Positions 7,684 through 22,037 of a DNA stretch of 50,455 nt are shown here, piece by piece. The stretch comes from Pseudomonas agronomica (GTDB lineage: Bacteria > Pseudomonadota > Gammaproteobacteria > Pseudomonadales > Pseudomonadaceae): positions 1-50,455 of the forward strand of contig NZ_JAOSHO010000003.1 in assembly GCF_025917275.1 (NCBI RefSeq), given 5' to 3'. The notes under the pieces were generated by a model, which worked only from the letters and a program-made list of their open reading frames with translations, was not told the origin of the DNA and made no database searches. Each line of letters begins with the position of its first letter. Within the stretch, counting starts at the first letter, position 1. Made by a program: the position numbers and the translations under genes.

Positions 7684-8601
7684 ATGAGCAGCACACCCCC
7701 CACCTACACCCACCATCACATGTTCCTTGGCTCGGCACACGACGAAAACGCCAAGCGTACGCTTTGGGTCGTGGCACTGACCGTCGTGATGATGATTGGC
7801 GAAATCATCGCCGGCTATATCACCGGGTCGATGGCTTTATTGGCCGATGGTTTTCATATGGCAACCCATGCCGGCGCATTGGGCATCGCGGCCGCCGCCT
7901 ACGCATATGCAAAACGCCACGCTTCCAGTCAGCGATACAGTTTCGGTACCGGGAAAGTTGGCGACTTGGGCGGGTTTGCCTCGGCGTTGATACTCGGCAT
8001 GGTCTCCCTGGGGATTGGCGTTGAGTCTGTCATGCGTCTCTTGCAGCCAACAGACGTCCAGTTCGGCTCCGCGACGCTCATCGCGATTGTCGGTTTGATC
8101 GTCAACATTATCAGCGCACTGCTGCTGGGCCACGGACACAGTCATGAGCACGATCACGATGATCATGACCATCACCACCACGGGCACGACAACAATCTGA
8201 AATCGGCCTACTTCCATGTCATCGCAGACGCGCTGACGTCGGTGCTGGCCATCGCTGCGCTGCTCGCCGGCCGCTACCTCGGTTGGGTGTGGCTGGACCC
8301 GGTCATGGGCATTGTCGGCGCTATCGTCATCGCGCGTTGGGCATGGTCGTTGATGGGCGTCACCGCGGCTGTACTGCTGGACCAGACAGATGCCCACATT
8401 GCCGAGGAAATTCGCGAGCGGGTGGAGAAGAAGGGGGATGCCACCATTACGGACTTGCACGTATGGCAGATCGGACCGCAAGCCCATGCGGCCATTGTCA
8501 GCGTAATGGGTGACTACACTGTGGACGCCGATGGCATTCGTGAACGCCTCAAGCCGGTTCACGAAGTCAGCCATCTGACCGTCGAGTATCGCCGCGTCTG
8601 A
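7684..8601 (+). CDS. dmeF: Cation diffusion facilitator, Co/Ni efflux DmeF-like
   Basis: A 305-residue CDF transporter with six membrane helices. Metal-site motifs are visible in TM2 (LLADGFHMATHA, Asp55 and His58) and TM5 (YFHVIADALTS, His178 and Asp182). A His/Asp-rich cytoplasmic loop at about 150-168 (HGHSHEHDHDDHDHHHHGH) probably buffers or senses metal. A short His cluster (THHH) is at the N-terminus, and a cytoplasmic C-terminal domain ends HLTVEYRRV. DmeF-type proteins export Co(II), and often Ni(II), in exchange for protons. The pairing with an RcnR-type regulator supports this over zinc-specific CDFs. Confidence 0.87.
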   Translation: MSSTPPTYTHHHMFLGSAHDENAKRTLWVVALTVVMMIGEIIAGYITGSMALLADGFHMATHAGALGIAAAAYAYAKRHASSQRYSFGTGKVGDLGGFASALILGMVSLGIGVESVMRLLQPTDVQFGSATLIAIVGLIVNIISALLLGHGHSHEHDHDDHDHHHHGHDNNLKSAYFHVIADALTSVLAIAALLAGRYLGWVWLDPVMGIVGAIVIARWAWSLMGVTAAVLLDQTDAHIAEEIRERVEKKGDATITDLHVWQIGPQAHAAIVSVMGDYTVDADGIRERLKPVHEVSHLTVEYRRV

Positions 8602-8630
8602 CCCAACGCTCCAGGTCGTTTCCGAGGCTT

Positions 8631-9881
8631 ATGATGAAAACCACTGACAGGCCGGGCGGTGTTTCAACGACTGCGCCAATCCGCAAGGCTTCGACCGGCA
8701 ATGCCTGGCGCACCATGCCAGGCGGTATCTGGGCACTGGGCTTTGTCTCGATGTTGATGGATATCTCCTCGGAGATGATCCATGCCTTATTGCCGCTCTA
8801 CATGGTGACCGTACTGGGTACCTCCGTCCTGGCGGTGGGTCTCATCGAAGGAATCGCCGAGGCTACAGCCTCGATCACCAAGGTATTCTCGGGGGCACTG
8901 AGTGATCGATTGGGCAAGCGCAAACTGCTTGCGGCGCTGGGTTACGGATTGGGGGCGCTGTCGAAACCGATCTTTCCCCTGGCGGGCTCGCTGGACTGGC
9001 TGACCGGCGCCCGTTTTATCGATCGTATTGGCAAAGGGATTCGCGGTGCCCCACGCGATGCATTGATAGCCGACATCACCCCACCGGCGATAAGAGGGGC
9101 CGCGTTCGGCCTGCGCCAGACGCTGGATACCGTGGGTGCATTCCTGGGGCCGCTGCTTGCGATTGGCTTGATGTGGCTGACGGTGAACCACTTCCAGACT
9201 GTGTTTTGGGTGGCCGTCATCCCGGCCTTCCTCGCTGTTGCGGTGCTGCTTTTGTTTGTCCATGAGCCCGAACAGGTACCAGGAACGCAGCGGGTGCGCA
9301 TGCCCTTGAGCCGACGGGAGTTGGCACGACTGGGCGCCGGCTATTGGTGGGTGGTGGGTGTTGCTGCGGTGTTCACCCTGGCACGCTTCAGCGAAGCCTT
9401 CCTGATCCTGCGAGGCCATGCTGTTGGACTGGCGCCGTTGTGGGCGCCTGCGGTTCTTGTCTTGATGTCCGTGGCGTACTCGCTGTCAGCCTATCCAGCA
9501 GGGGCACTGTCTGATCGTATCAACCGCCTGTCGGTGCTCGGCGTAGGGCTGGTCTTGCTGACCATTGCCGACCTGACGCTGGCATTTGTTCCGGGCATCG
9601 CTGGCCTGGCCGCCGGGGTGGTGCTATGGGGATTGCACATGGGGTTTACCCAAGGAATATTCGCTGCCCTGATCGCGGATTGCGCGCCGACTGAACTGCG
9701 TGGGACAGCATTCGGCATGTTCAATCTGTTGACGGGGTTGACCTTGCTGATGGCGAGCGTCACCGCAGGTGTTCTGTGGGATTCGGTGGGTTACCAGGCG
9801 ACCTTCGTGATGGGAGCCGGCTTCGCCGTGCTGACTCTTCTGGGACTGTGGGTAATAAAGGTGAAAGTTCAGGTTCGGTAG
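8631..9881 (+). CDS. MFS transporter in the dmeRF operon
   Basis: A 416-residue major facilitator with twelve membrane segments. It has the MFS loop motif GALSDRLGKRK and a conserved DRIGKGIRGAPRDALIAD stretch in the first half. It starts 29 bp after dmeF and is probably co-transcribed. Metal or drug export would fit the context, but no His-rich tail like that of NreB-type nickel exporters is present, so the substrate is unknown. ATG codons at 8631 and 8634 are both possible. Confidence 0.82.
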   Translation: MMKTTDRPGGVSTTAPIRKASTGNAWRTMPGGIWALGFVSMLMDISSEMIHALLPLYMVTVLGTSVLAVGLIEGIAEATASITKVFSGALSDRLGKRKLLAALGYGLGALSKPIFPLAGSLDWLTGARFIDRIGKGIRGAPRDALIADITPPAIRGAAFGLRQTLDTVGAFLGPLLAIGLMWLTVNHFQTVFWVAVIPAFLAVAVLLLFVHEPEQVPGTQRVRMPLSRRELARLGAGYWWVVGVAAVFTLARFSEAFLILRGHAVGLAPLWAPAVLVLMSVAYSLSAYPAGALSDRINRLSVLGVGLVLLTIADLTLAFVPGIAGLAAGVVLWGLHMGFTQGIFAALIADCAPTELRGTAFGMFNLLTGLTLLMASVTAGVLWDSVGYQATFVMGAGFAVLTLLGLWVIKVKVQVR

Positions 9882-9892
9882 CCATGCAGAGC

Positions 9893-11014
9893 CTAAGGCT
9901 TGCCTGACGGCGATTGTGTTGAAGAGGGCTGCCCGAAAGCCCCCGTGATCCTATCCATGAAGTTCAATACCAAGTCCACCGAATACCCGGCAATCAGCGC
10001 GATCCCGATCTGGGGTAAATTACTCAAGGCGTCCGTCTTCGAAGGGGTCAGCAACACCAGAGACGCGACGCCCAGGATCGGTCCGAGGGCCAATCGCGCG
10101 GACCCAAGCAGGCGCCGTGTCCTGGTGAACGTGAAGGTCTCCAATTGTGAACTGACGGAGCGCAACACAAACACGCAGCTACCCAGCAAACCGTACAACG
10201 CTGGCAAGAGCAGGCGATAGAGAATGTCGTATTGGTTTTGGGCCTGTTGGCGAGGACGGTATTCATCAACGGACTCGCCCAGGGACAATGTCGGACGCTC
10301 GGATGACTCCATAGGGGGGGGCATATCTTTCGCAGAAGATTTTGTCGTAATGGTCGGTTCATCAAAGAATGTAACCATCCAGAATGTCCTGGAGTAATTC
10401 AGCAAGTTGGCGGCAGAAGCGCGTGCCGACTGTATCGCGCGATTTTGTTCATAGGCTGCTACAAAGGCAGAATAGGCGGCGGTTTGTTTTGCCATGGTTT
10501 CGGTTATAAGGGGTAAGTGGGTGTTAGCGTCCATTGATTTTATAACCAGCGTCGCATTCTGACTCTCCACCCAGCGTTTCCATACGGTATCAACGGAGGC
10601 CTTGTTCTTCTCGACCAGGTCATCAAAACCTTGAATGCGAGAGGAGAGCTGCACCGCCTGAATTTGCGTGCACAATATTATCAGCAAGGTGGCCATCGAC
10701 CCCCATGCGACATATTTGCTGGCCCGATTGGTAAACAAACCAATCGATGGACTCCCGGTAACCAGCCTTGTGTCTTGAAGGCTGGCGATGGTCACTGGCC
10801 GTACAGCGACGGCCAACTTCGACAGGGACGTCCAAAATGCCACTTCTTGGTCGACTTTCAATTCCCCCGTTTCGAGCGCCTGCTCTGCAGCAATGATTGC
10901 TTTCAAGTCGGCGTCGGCAATTGGGATTCCGGTTTGTGTAGCGAATGCCAACAGAAGCTTGGCTCGCTTGACCGAGTCTGCGAGATGATCGGTTTCAGGG
11001 AGCACAATGGGCAT
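9893..11014 (-). CDS. Uncharacterised four-helix membrane protein
   Basis: A 373-residue protein I do not recognise as a named family. It has an N-terminal soluble region (1-100), a transmembrane helix at about 102-122, a charged and partly helical region (123-262), and three more helices at about 265-285, 304-323 and 333-353. The C-terminal half (LLLPALYGLLGSCVFVLRSV, IGIALIAGYSVDLVLNFMDR) resembles a recurring type of bacterial membrane protein of unknown function. It is convergent with the MFS gene (11-bp gap) and divergent from the MBL lipoprotein. It looks less GC-rich than its neighbours, consistent with accessory DNA. No catalytic motif is visible. Confidence 0.7.
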   Translation of the reverse strand: MPIVLPETDHLADSVKRAKLLLAFATQTGIPIADADLKAIIAAEQALETGELKVDQEVAFWTSLSKLAVAVRPVTIASLQDTRLVTGSPSIGLFTNRASKYVAWGSMATLLIILCTQIQAVQLSSRIQGFDDLVEKNKASVDTVWKRWVESQNATLVIKSMDANTHLPLITETMAKQTAAYSAFVAAYEQNRAIQSARASAANLLNYSRTFWMVTFFDEPTITTKSSAKDMPPPMESSERPTLSLGESVDEYRPRQQAQNQYDILYRLLLPALYGLLGSCVFVLRSVSSQLETFTFTRTRRLLGSARLALGPILGVASLVLLTPSKTDALSNLPQIGIALIAGYSVDLVLNFMDRITGAFGQPSSTQSPSGKP

Positions 11015-11364
11015 GTTCTGGGATCCCTCTGCAATGGAGCGAGATTATAGATCTGTTACATGGGCGTAACATGGGGGCCATTATTATGTCGCGAACAGGT
11101 GTCGCGCATCAAAGTTGAGAAATTTATTTTGAAGTGGTATGCGCTGATTAAGCTGGACGTTAGCAGTAGGCTATTTAAGTGTCCAGTTGCAGTTGTTGAT
11201 CGGCTAAATAATTGTGGCGTTTTTTTGAGTTCTGCAATAACGCTATTTCAATTGCGTGCGTTATTTCTTTTTAAAAGCCAGCGCGATATAGCGGTGCCGC
11301 GGAAACTAAACTAGCGTGTAATGGCTGAACCGGAGAGCTTTAAGATTGGCTGGGGAGATTGGCG
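11015..11364. other. AT-rich intergenic region
   Basis: These 350 bp separate two divergent genes and are clearly more AT-rich than the surroundings (for example 11200-11280). An 84-codon open frame at 11060-11314 on the plus strand shows no protein-like pattern or good ribosome site. The region probably holds the promoters of both flanking genes. The ribosome site GGGGAG of the lipoprotein gene lies at 11352-11357. Confidence 0.6.
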
Positions 11365-12423
11365 ATGCGTCTGGTCACTGTGCTGATGCTGCTGTGTCTG
11401 GTGGGTTGCGCCAAGGATCTCACTCCCGGCCTGGTGGGTTGCGCCGAGGATCCTTCCCCAGGAAGCGACTGTCGTGAAGAACCCACCACCAACGAACACA
11501 ATCTGAACGGGCCGAAGATCACCTACCTCGGCGTAGGCGGCTGGCTGCTCGACTGGCACGGCGAAGGTCTGTTACTCGCACCATCCTTCAGCAATCCGAG
11601 CATGCCGCCGATCTTCGTTCGCGCGAACGAGCAGCGTATCGCCGATTACCTGCCGGACGTGAAGAACGTCAAAATCATCCTGATTGGCCATGCGCATTAT
11701 GACCACTTGCTTGATGTTCCATTGATCATGCAGCGCTACGCGCCTGACGCGATCGCCTACGGCAACAGAACGGCCGGCCACATCCTTGCCGTGCCGGAGT
11801 TGCACCTCAAGCACAGGTTCATCAACGTAGAGCAAAGGATGTATCGCGTGTACTGCACTACGCCCCAGTGCTACCAGGCCAATCCGGACCAGTGGACCAA
11901 GGTGGGCCGCGTGCGTTTCATGGCGATCCAGAGCCAGCATGCTCCCCACTTTGCAGGGGTGGATTTGCTCGAGGGCAGTTATTACGAAGACTTGAAGGCG
12001 CTGCCTGTGTATGTCCGCGACTGGAAAGAGGGCACCACCCTGGCGTTTCTGATTGACCTGCTCGATGACGCTGGCAGGCCTGCCTACCGTATTCATTACC
12101 AGGACTCTGCGAGCAATCCGCCATTCGGTTTCCCGCCCTTGATTGCGGATGGCAAGGATGTAGACGTGATGATCATGTGTGCAGCGTCGACTTCTCAGGT
12201 CTCGCAATATCCTGACGCACTGCTGCGCTATCTGCATCCGCGCAGGCTACTCATCGGGCATTGGGAAGATTTCTTCGGCAATGATCTGGGCAGGCCGCCG
12301 CGGCTGCTCAGAGCCCAGAAAGAACACCAGATGCTCACCCGTATCAGTACCGGATTCAAGGACACACGGATGGTCATGCCATTCCCGTTGAGCGAAGTCG
12401 CATTACGCGACGACGAGCCATGA
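11365..12423 (+). CDS. MBL-fold metallohydrolase lipoprotein
   Basis: A 352-residue lipoprotein with a metallo-beta-lactamase fold. The signal peptide ends in a lipobox (LVGC, Cys15). The metal motif HAHYDH lies at 109-114 (GHAHYDHLLD), and further candidate ligands are in SQHAPHFAG and IHYQDSASN, with HW near the end (LLIGHWEDFF). The layout resembles UlaG/NAPE-PLD-like MBL enzymes, though the substrate is unknown. The start with GGGGAG seven bases upstream is clear; an earlier TTG is less good. It is followed after 217 bp by a PhoD-like phosphatase on the same strand. Its N-terminus carries a tandem duplication of the lipobox. Confidence 0.82.
   Translation: MRLVTVLMLLCLVGCAKDLTPGLVGCAEDPSPGSDCREEPTTNEHNLNGPKITYLGVGGWLLDWHGEGLLLAPSFSNPSMPPIFVRANEQRIADYLPDVKNVKIILIGHAHYDHLLDVPLIMQRYAPDAIAYGNRTAGHILAVPELHLKHRFINVEQRMYRVYCTTPQCYQANPDQWTKVGRVRFMAIQSQHAPHFAGVDLLEGSYYEDLKALPVYVRDWKEGTTLAFLIDLLDDAGRPAYRIHYQDSASNPPFGFPPLIADGKDVDVMIMCAASTSQVSQYPDALLRYLHPRRLLIGHWEDFFGNDLGRPPRLLRAQKEHQMLTRISTGFKDTRMVMPFPLSEVALRDDEP
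11398..11463 (+). repeat. 33-bp tandem duplication over the lipobox
   Basis: Two adjacent 33-bp units, 11398-11430 and 11431-11463, encode LVGCAKDLTPG and LVGCAEDPSPG. Both contain LVGC, so the lipoprotein has two candidate lipidation cysteines (15 and 26). The duplication is in frame and slightly diverged. Confidence 0.9.
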
Positions 12424-12640
12424 CCGAAGCACCGGATGGCGGGGAGGGAAATTCGAGCGGTGTCCCTTGTCGAGCGTCATCGGCCTTAACCACTGAGGAT
12501 AGCAAGGAGGTGTTGTTCAATCTCAAGCCAGAAATCAGGAACTGAACCCGGTCCTCGATGCCCCTCTGCGCTTTCTTCGCAATGGCTGGCTCGGATGTGG
12601 ACGGAACCGTTGCACAAACCAGCCTGGAAGGATGCCCCCA

Positions 12641-14356
12641 ATGAGTACGCTTCGCGCACCCGCACTCGGTCCCATCGTGGGACACACTACCCATCGTTCG
12701 TGTCGGTTGTGGATTGCCGCCTCGGATTGCCTCGATCAAAAAGGACTCGATGAAGAGGTCCGCTCCATTGGTGTGCTCGGTGTCGTGGGAAAAAACGGCA
12801 AGGTCAAGCCGGGCGATATCTTCTATTTTCGCCTGCCCCGCGAATACGACCGTACCGGCACGTTGAATCTCGGTGTCGACAAGTCCCTCTGGAAAAATGC
12901 GGCAGAGGAAAAGAAGCTGCAGCCTTACACGCTCGATCCCGCCACCACCTACACGGTGCGCATGGCGTCGCTGAATCAGGATGACGCTTATCCCAATGAC
13001 AGCAATGTCACCAGCGAGGAGATTGCCTCCAAGCTCCCAGACGCGTCCGTGTGGGCGGACAAGTTGAATCTCGAAAATGGTTTGGGCGAAGCCTTTGCCG
13101 AGGCAACGTTCACCACACAGCCGGCGCCAGGGCAAGCCGCATCTCCACTCAGTTTTCTGCTGGGCTCGTGCCGTTATCCCGGTTTGCTATGGAAGCGCAA
13201 GGAAGCCGACCGCGTCTTTCGCCCCATGCTCCAGCAGCACGAGGCCAGGCCGGTCAACCTGTCACTCATGGTCGGGGATCAGATCTATGCGGACATGTTC
13301 AATCGCATGGTGCCCATCGGCCTGGCGGACACCTACGAGGAGTTTCAAGAGCGCTACCATATTGCGTTCGGGTCGCGAAACATGCGCAAGCTGTTGAGTC
13401 GCGTGCCGACCTACATGATCCTGGATGACCACGAAATCGAGGACAACTGGTCACAGGATCGCCTGCACCAGAGCAACAGCAAACGGATACTCTTCAACCT
13501 GGCCATCGGTGCCTACATGAGTTACCAGTGGAGCCACGGGCCGCGTTTCACCGACAGCTACGTCAATGATCCGGCGTACGGGGTGCCAGCCTCGCTCAAG
13601 CGGATGCGCACGCTGAACCTGTTCTACGACTTCGTCTGCGCCGGCTACCCGTTCTTTGTCCTCGACACCCGCACCCAGCGTTTTCTCGCCGACCTGCCGC
13701 GGCTGGCCGACAATCACCTGCTGGGCCGGCCCTCGCTTGATCCCAACGAGCCGAGCCAACTGGACCGGGTCTGCGCGTGGCTGGCGCACATGCAGCAAAC
13801 CCGTGGCAACGTGCCGAAGTTCATCGTAACGTCCAGCGTCTTCCTGCCCAACGGGGTGGATACGTTGCTCAGCGATGAACACAAGGAGAAGGATGATGCG
13901 TGGCCGTGTTTTCCCAACACGCGTCGGCGGATTCTGCAAACCATGGTGGACGCAAACGTGCAGAACGTGATTTTCCTCTCCGGCGACATCCATTGCTCCA
14001 GTGTGGCGCAGCTGGAGTTCTCGGCCCCCGCTGCGGCGCTCAAGGCTTACTCCATCGTCTCTTCCGCATTTTATTGGCCGTTTGCTTTTGCCGATGGCGA
14101 CCCCGCTGGCTACGTCCACGATTCCCGCGCTGCGAATACCCAGGATGGCTTCGCCATCAGTCCCGCCCAGGGCACCTTGCACTACAGGGCGTGGGGTTTC
14201 ACCCAGGATGATAATTTCTGCCGAATCGACGTGGACCCGGTGGCAGCGGAACTGGCCGTGCAAGCGTTCGACGGGGATGGGGATCCGATTGCACGAAGCC
14301 ACGGAGACGGTCAGATACGCAAGATGCCGGAGAGGTTGAAATTGGCGCCTTGGTAA
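12641..14356 (+). CDS. PhoD-like alkaline phosphatase/phosphodiesterase
   Basis: A 571-residue metallophosphatase of the PhoD family. It has an N-terminal Fn3-like PhoD_N region (about 10-165) and a catalytic domain with LLGSCRYPG, GDQIYAD (Asp213), DDHEIEDNW (Asp262, Asp263, His264) and SGDIHCSS (Asp449, His451). These residues form the dinuclear metal site in the family. The start is the ATG at 12641, nine bases after GGAAGG; the ATG at 12632 directly abuts that ribosome site. No Tat or Sec signal is present, unlike classical secreted PhoD, so a cytoplasmic location is likely. The substrate is unknown; phosphodiesters or phospholipids are possible given the upstream MBL lipoprotein. Confidence 0.87.
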   Translation: MSTLRAPALGPIVGHTTHRSCRLWIAASDCLDQKGLDEEVRSIGVLGVVGKNGKVKPGDIFYFRLPREYDRTGTLNLGVDKSLWKNAAEEKKLQPYTLDPATTYTVRMASLNQDDAYPNDSNVTSEEIASKLPDASVWADKLNLENGLGEAFAEATFTTQPAPGQAASPLSFLLGSCRYPGLLWKRKEADRVFRPMLQQHEARPVNLSLMVGDQIYADMFNRMVPIGLADTYEEFQERYHIAFGSRNMRKLLSRVPTYMILDDHEIEDNWSQDRLHQSNSKRILFNLAIGAYMSYQWSHGPRFTDSYVNDPAYGVPASLKRMRTLNLFYDFVCAGYPFFVLDTRTQRFLADLPRLADNHLLGRPSLDPNEPSQLDRVCAWLAHMQQTRGNVPKFIVTSSVFLPNGVDTLLSDEHKEKDDAWPCFPNTRRRILQTMVDANVQNVIFLSGDIHCSSVAQLEFSAPAAALKAYSIVSSAFYWPFAFADGDPAGYVHDSRAANTQDGFAISPAQGTLHYRAWGFTQDDNFCRIDVDPVAAELAVQAFDGDGDPIARSHGDGQIRKMPERLKLAPW

Positions 14357-14457
14357 GGCGGCGTACATCCCCCGAGGATTAGCCTGACCGCGTGAGTCGC
14401 AACAAAACGGTCGAACCAGAGCTTGATAGCCCTGGCGATCACGAAGGCAAGCCTGAC

Positions 14458-15993
14458 TCAGTTCCTGGACGGTAGCTGCAGCCGTAACCGTGTCAGGTTC
14501 GCCTCGTCATCGACCTCAAGCGTCAAGCTGCCTTGCTGGGCCATGGCTAATAATCTGGCTGAGTAGGTTCCAAGTCCCGTACCACCAGATTTGCCATGGC
14601 TTGCATATTTTTCGAAGAACTGTGACCGAAATCCCACGGGTACCGCCGGCTCGTTCTCCATGATCAATTCAATCGGCTCGGTAGGTGTCAATGTCAGTCG
14701 CACGCGGCTTTTCTCGGGAGCCGCCTCGCAAGCATTCTTCAACAGGTTGTTAAGTAGCGAAAAACACAGCAGTTCATCTCCACTGGCGAGCACCGGTGTC
14801 GATTCGTTGGTGTTCTGCGCCACGACCTCGATGGTCAGTTTTTTTGCCTGGTAGGTCAGCCTGGCCGATTCGCACAGGCGCCGTACCAGGGGCAGCAGTT
14901 CGACCGCGACCGGCTTGAGTTCGAAATGACCGGTTTCGATTTTGTAGATGTCGCCAGCCATGTCGATCATGCCAAGCAGGTTCCGGCTGTCGGTTTCCAG
15001 GCTCTGCAACATTTGCAACTGGCGCGGCAGCAGGTTGCCGCCTTCGAGCAGGTTGCGGGCCAGCCCGAGGATATTGCACAGCGGCGCCTTCAGATCATGC
15101 CGTGAAATACAGCTGGCCTCCTCGCGCAAGCGTTCCAGCTCCAGCATGGTGTCGTATTCCTGCTGCAGCGCGTTGCGCTGCTCGACCAGGCGCAGCAGAT
15201 TGCTCACCCGAAGGTGCAGCGACTTGGGATCGACCGGCTTACTGACAAAATCCACTGCGCCCAGCTCCAACCCACGCAGTTGTGCCGCCGGATCGCTCAT
15301 GGCGGTGATAAAAATGACCGGGATGCGGCTAGCGCTGGGATGGCTGCGCAGGTGCTGGGCCAGCTCGAAACCATCCATGTTCGGCATCATCACATCCAGA
15401 AGCAGCAGGTCTGGCGGGGGCTCGGACGTACAGATGGCCAACGCGCGGCGTCCGTCGCGAGCCGCCAGTACGCGGTATTCGTCTTGAAACAGCCCGGCAA
15501 TCAGCGCCAGGTTGTCCGGTACGTCATCGACGACCAGCAATGTCGGACGGTATTTCTCCTCCTTTGTCTCTTGCGCGGGTTCAGTGATCGCGGGTGGTGA
15601 ATGCAGCCGAGGACGGTGGTGCATGGCCCGTGTGATGCGCTGCGAAAGGTCGTTGGCGGTAAAGGGCTTGATCAGAATGCTGCTGACCCCAGCAGCGATG
15701 GCCTCGGTGATTTGGGCGCGGGAGCTCTCTGCGGTAATCATGATGAAAGGCAGCATGGCCAACTGGGGGTCGCTGCGTACCTTGCGCAACAGGGTGAGCC
15801 CGTCCATGACCGGCATGTTCCAGTCGGAAAGAATCATGCTGACCTTACGCGTCCTCAGCAGAGCGAGTGCTTCCGCGCCATTGGCAGCGGTCAGTATGTG
15901 TCGTGCACCCAAGCGCTGTAATTGACTGCTGTTGACCTTGCGCATGGTGTCCACGTCGTCGACGACCAGGAATACGGTATCAGCGATGATCAT
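14458..15993 (-). CDS. Response regulator-histidine kinase, REC-REC-HisKA-HATPase
   Basis: A 511-residue soluble signalling protein. The first receiver (about 5-122) has phospho-acceptor Asp57 (MILSDWNMP). The second (about 150-270) has Asp200 (LLLLDVMMP). A kinase core follows, with H-box His299 (ISRHDLKAPL), an N-box (LLNNLLKNACEAAP) and a G-box (GGTGLGTYSARLL at about 470). No membrane segment or sensor domain is seen, so input probably comes by phosphotransfer to the receivers. The ATG at 15991-15993 directly precedes the first receiver, with GGAGG about 12 bases upstream. The longer frame to 16101 is not protein-like. It is divergent from the HD-GYP gene. Confidence 0.88.
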   Translation of the reverse strand: MIIADTVFLVVDDVDTMRKVNSSQLQRLGARHILTAANGAEALALLRTRKVSMILSDWNMPVMDGLTLLRKVRSDPQLAMLPFIMITAESSRAQITEAIAAGVSSILIKPFTANDLSQRITRAMHHRPRLHSPPAITEPAQETKEEKYRPTLLVVDDVPDNLALIAGLFQDEYRVLAARDGRRALAICTSEPPPDLLLLDVMMPNMDGFELAQHLRSHPSASRIPVIFITAMSDPAAQLRGLELGAVDFVSKPVDPKSLHLRVSNLLRLVEQRNALQQEYDTMLELERLREEASCISRHDLKAPLCNILGLARNLLEGGNLLPRQLQMLQSLETDSRNLLGMIDMAGDIYKIETGHFELKPVAVELLPLVRRLCESARLTYQAKKLTIEVVAQNTNESTPVLASGDELLCFSLLNNLLKNACEAAPEKSRVRLTLTPTEPIELIMENEPAVPVGFRSQFFEKYASHGKSGGTGLGTYSARLLAMAQQGSLTLEVDDEANLTRLRLQLPSRN

Positions 15994-16265
15994 GACGCCT
16001 GGGCCTCCAGTGGAAAGGGGGGGCAACGCAGTCAGGCGCTTGGTACCGAGTCGCCTTGCAGCGTACCTTTGCCTGGCGGCCAACCGCGCCGCGCAGTGCA
16101 CCTGGAGGAGAGGCTAGACCAGTATTCGGGGCAGGGCAGATTTATACCGCCAGGCCTGCGTCTTGGCTGGCGCGGCAGTACCGCAGAAGCCAGCTACGCT
16201 TTACTCCATTGGGGGGCACGAAGTCACTTCGGGATGCCACCTCCTTGGCAAGGGAGCCGCTCGCC

Positions 16266-17423
<1,158 letters not shown>

Positions 17424-17480
17424 GCGAGTCCTGCGGTCGCCTTCGCCAGCTTCTTTTCATCGTGGTCATCGGGGTATGTC

Positions 17481-21872
<4,392 letters not shown>

Positions 21873-22037
21873 CCTGGCCAAAGGAAGCGGAGAGTAGGGG
21901 CGGCGGTGCCGAGGGCTGTGGGAGCAGGAAAATAATCGGCACCATTTACGTAGGGCTTCAAGCCAATTGTTTGCCGGGCAACGGCGCCTATGGCATAAGC
22001 GCGACACCACAAAAGCGGTCGCGCCTTAACACTCCCC

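Noticed and set aside
11060..11314. 84-codon plus-strand frame in the AT-rich gap
   Set aside because: There is no convincing ribosome site and no protein-like pattern; an AT-rich promoter region is more likely.
12558..12644. 28-codon frame whose stop overlaps the PhoD start (ATGA)
   Set aside because: No ribosome site lies before its ATG and the peptide has no recognisable features; the overlap is probably chance.
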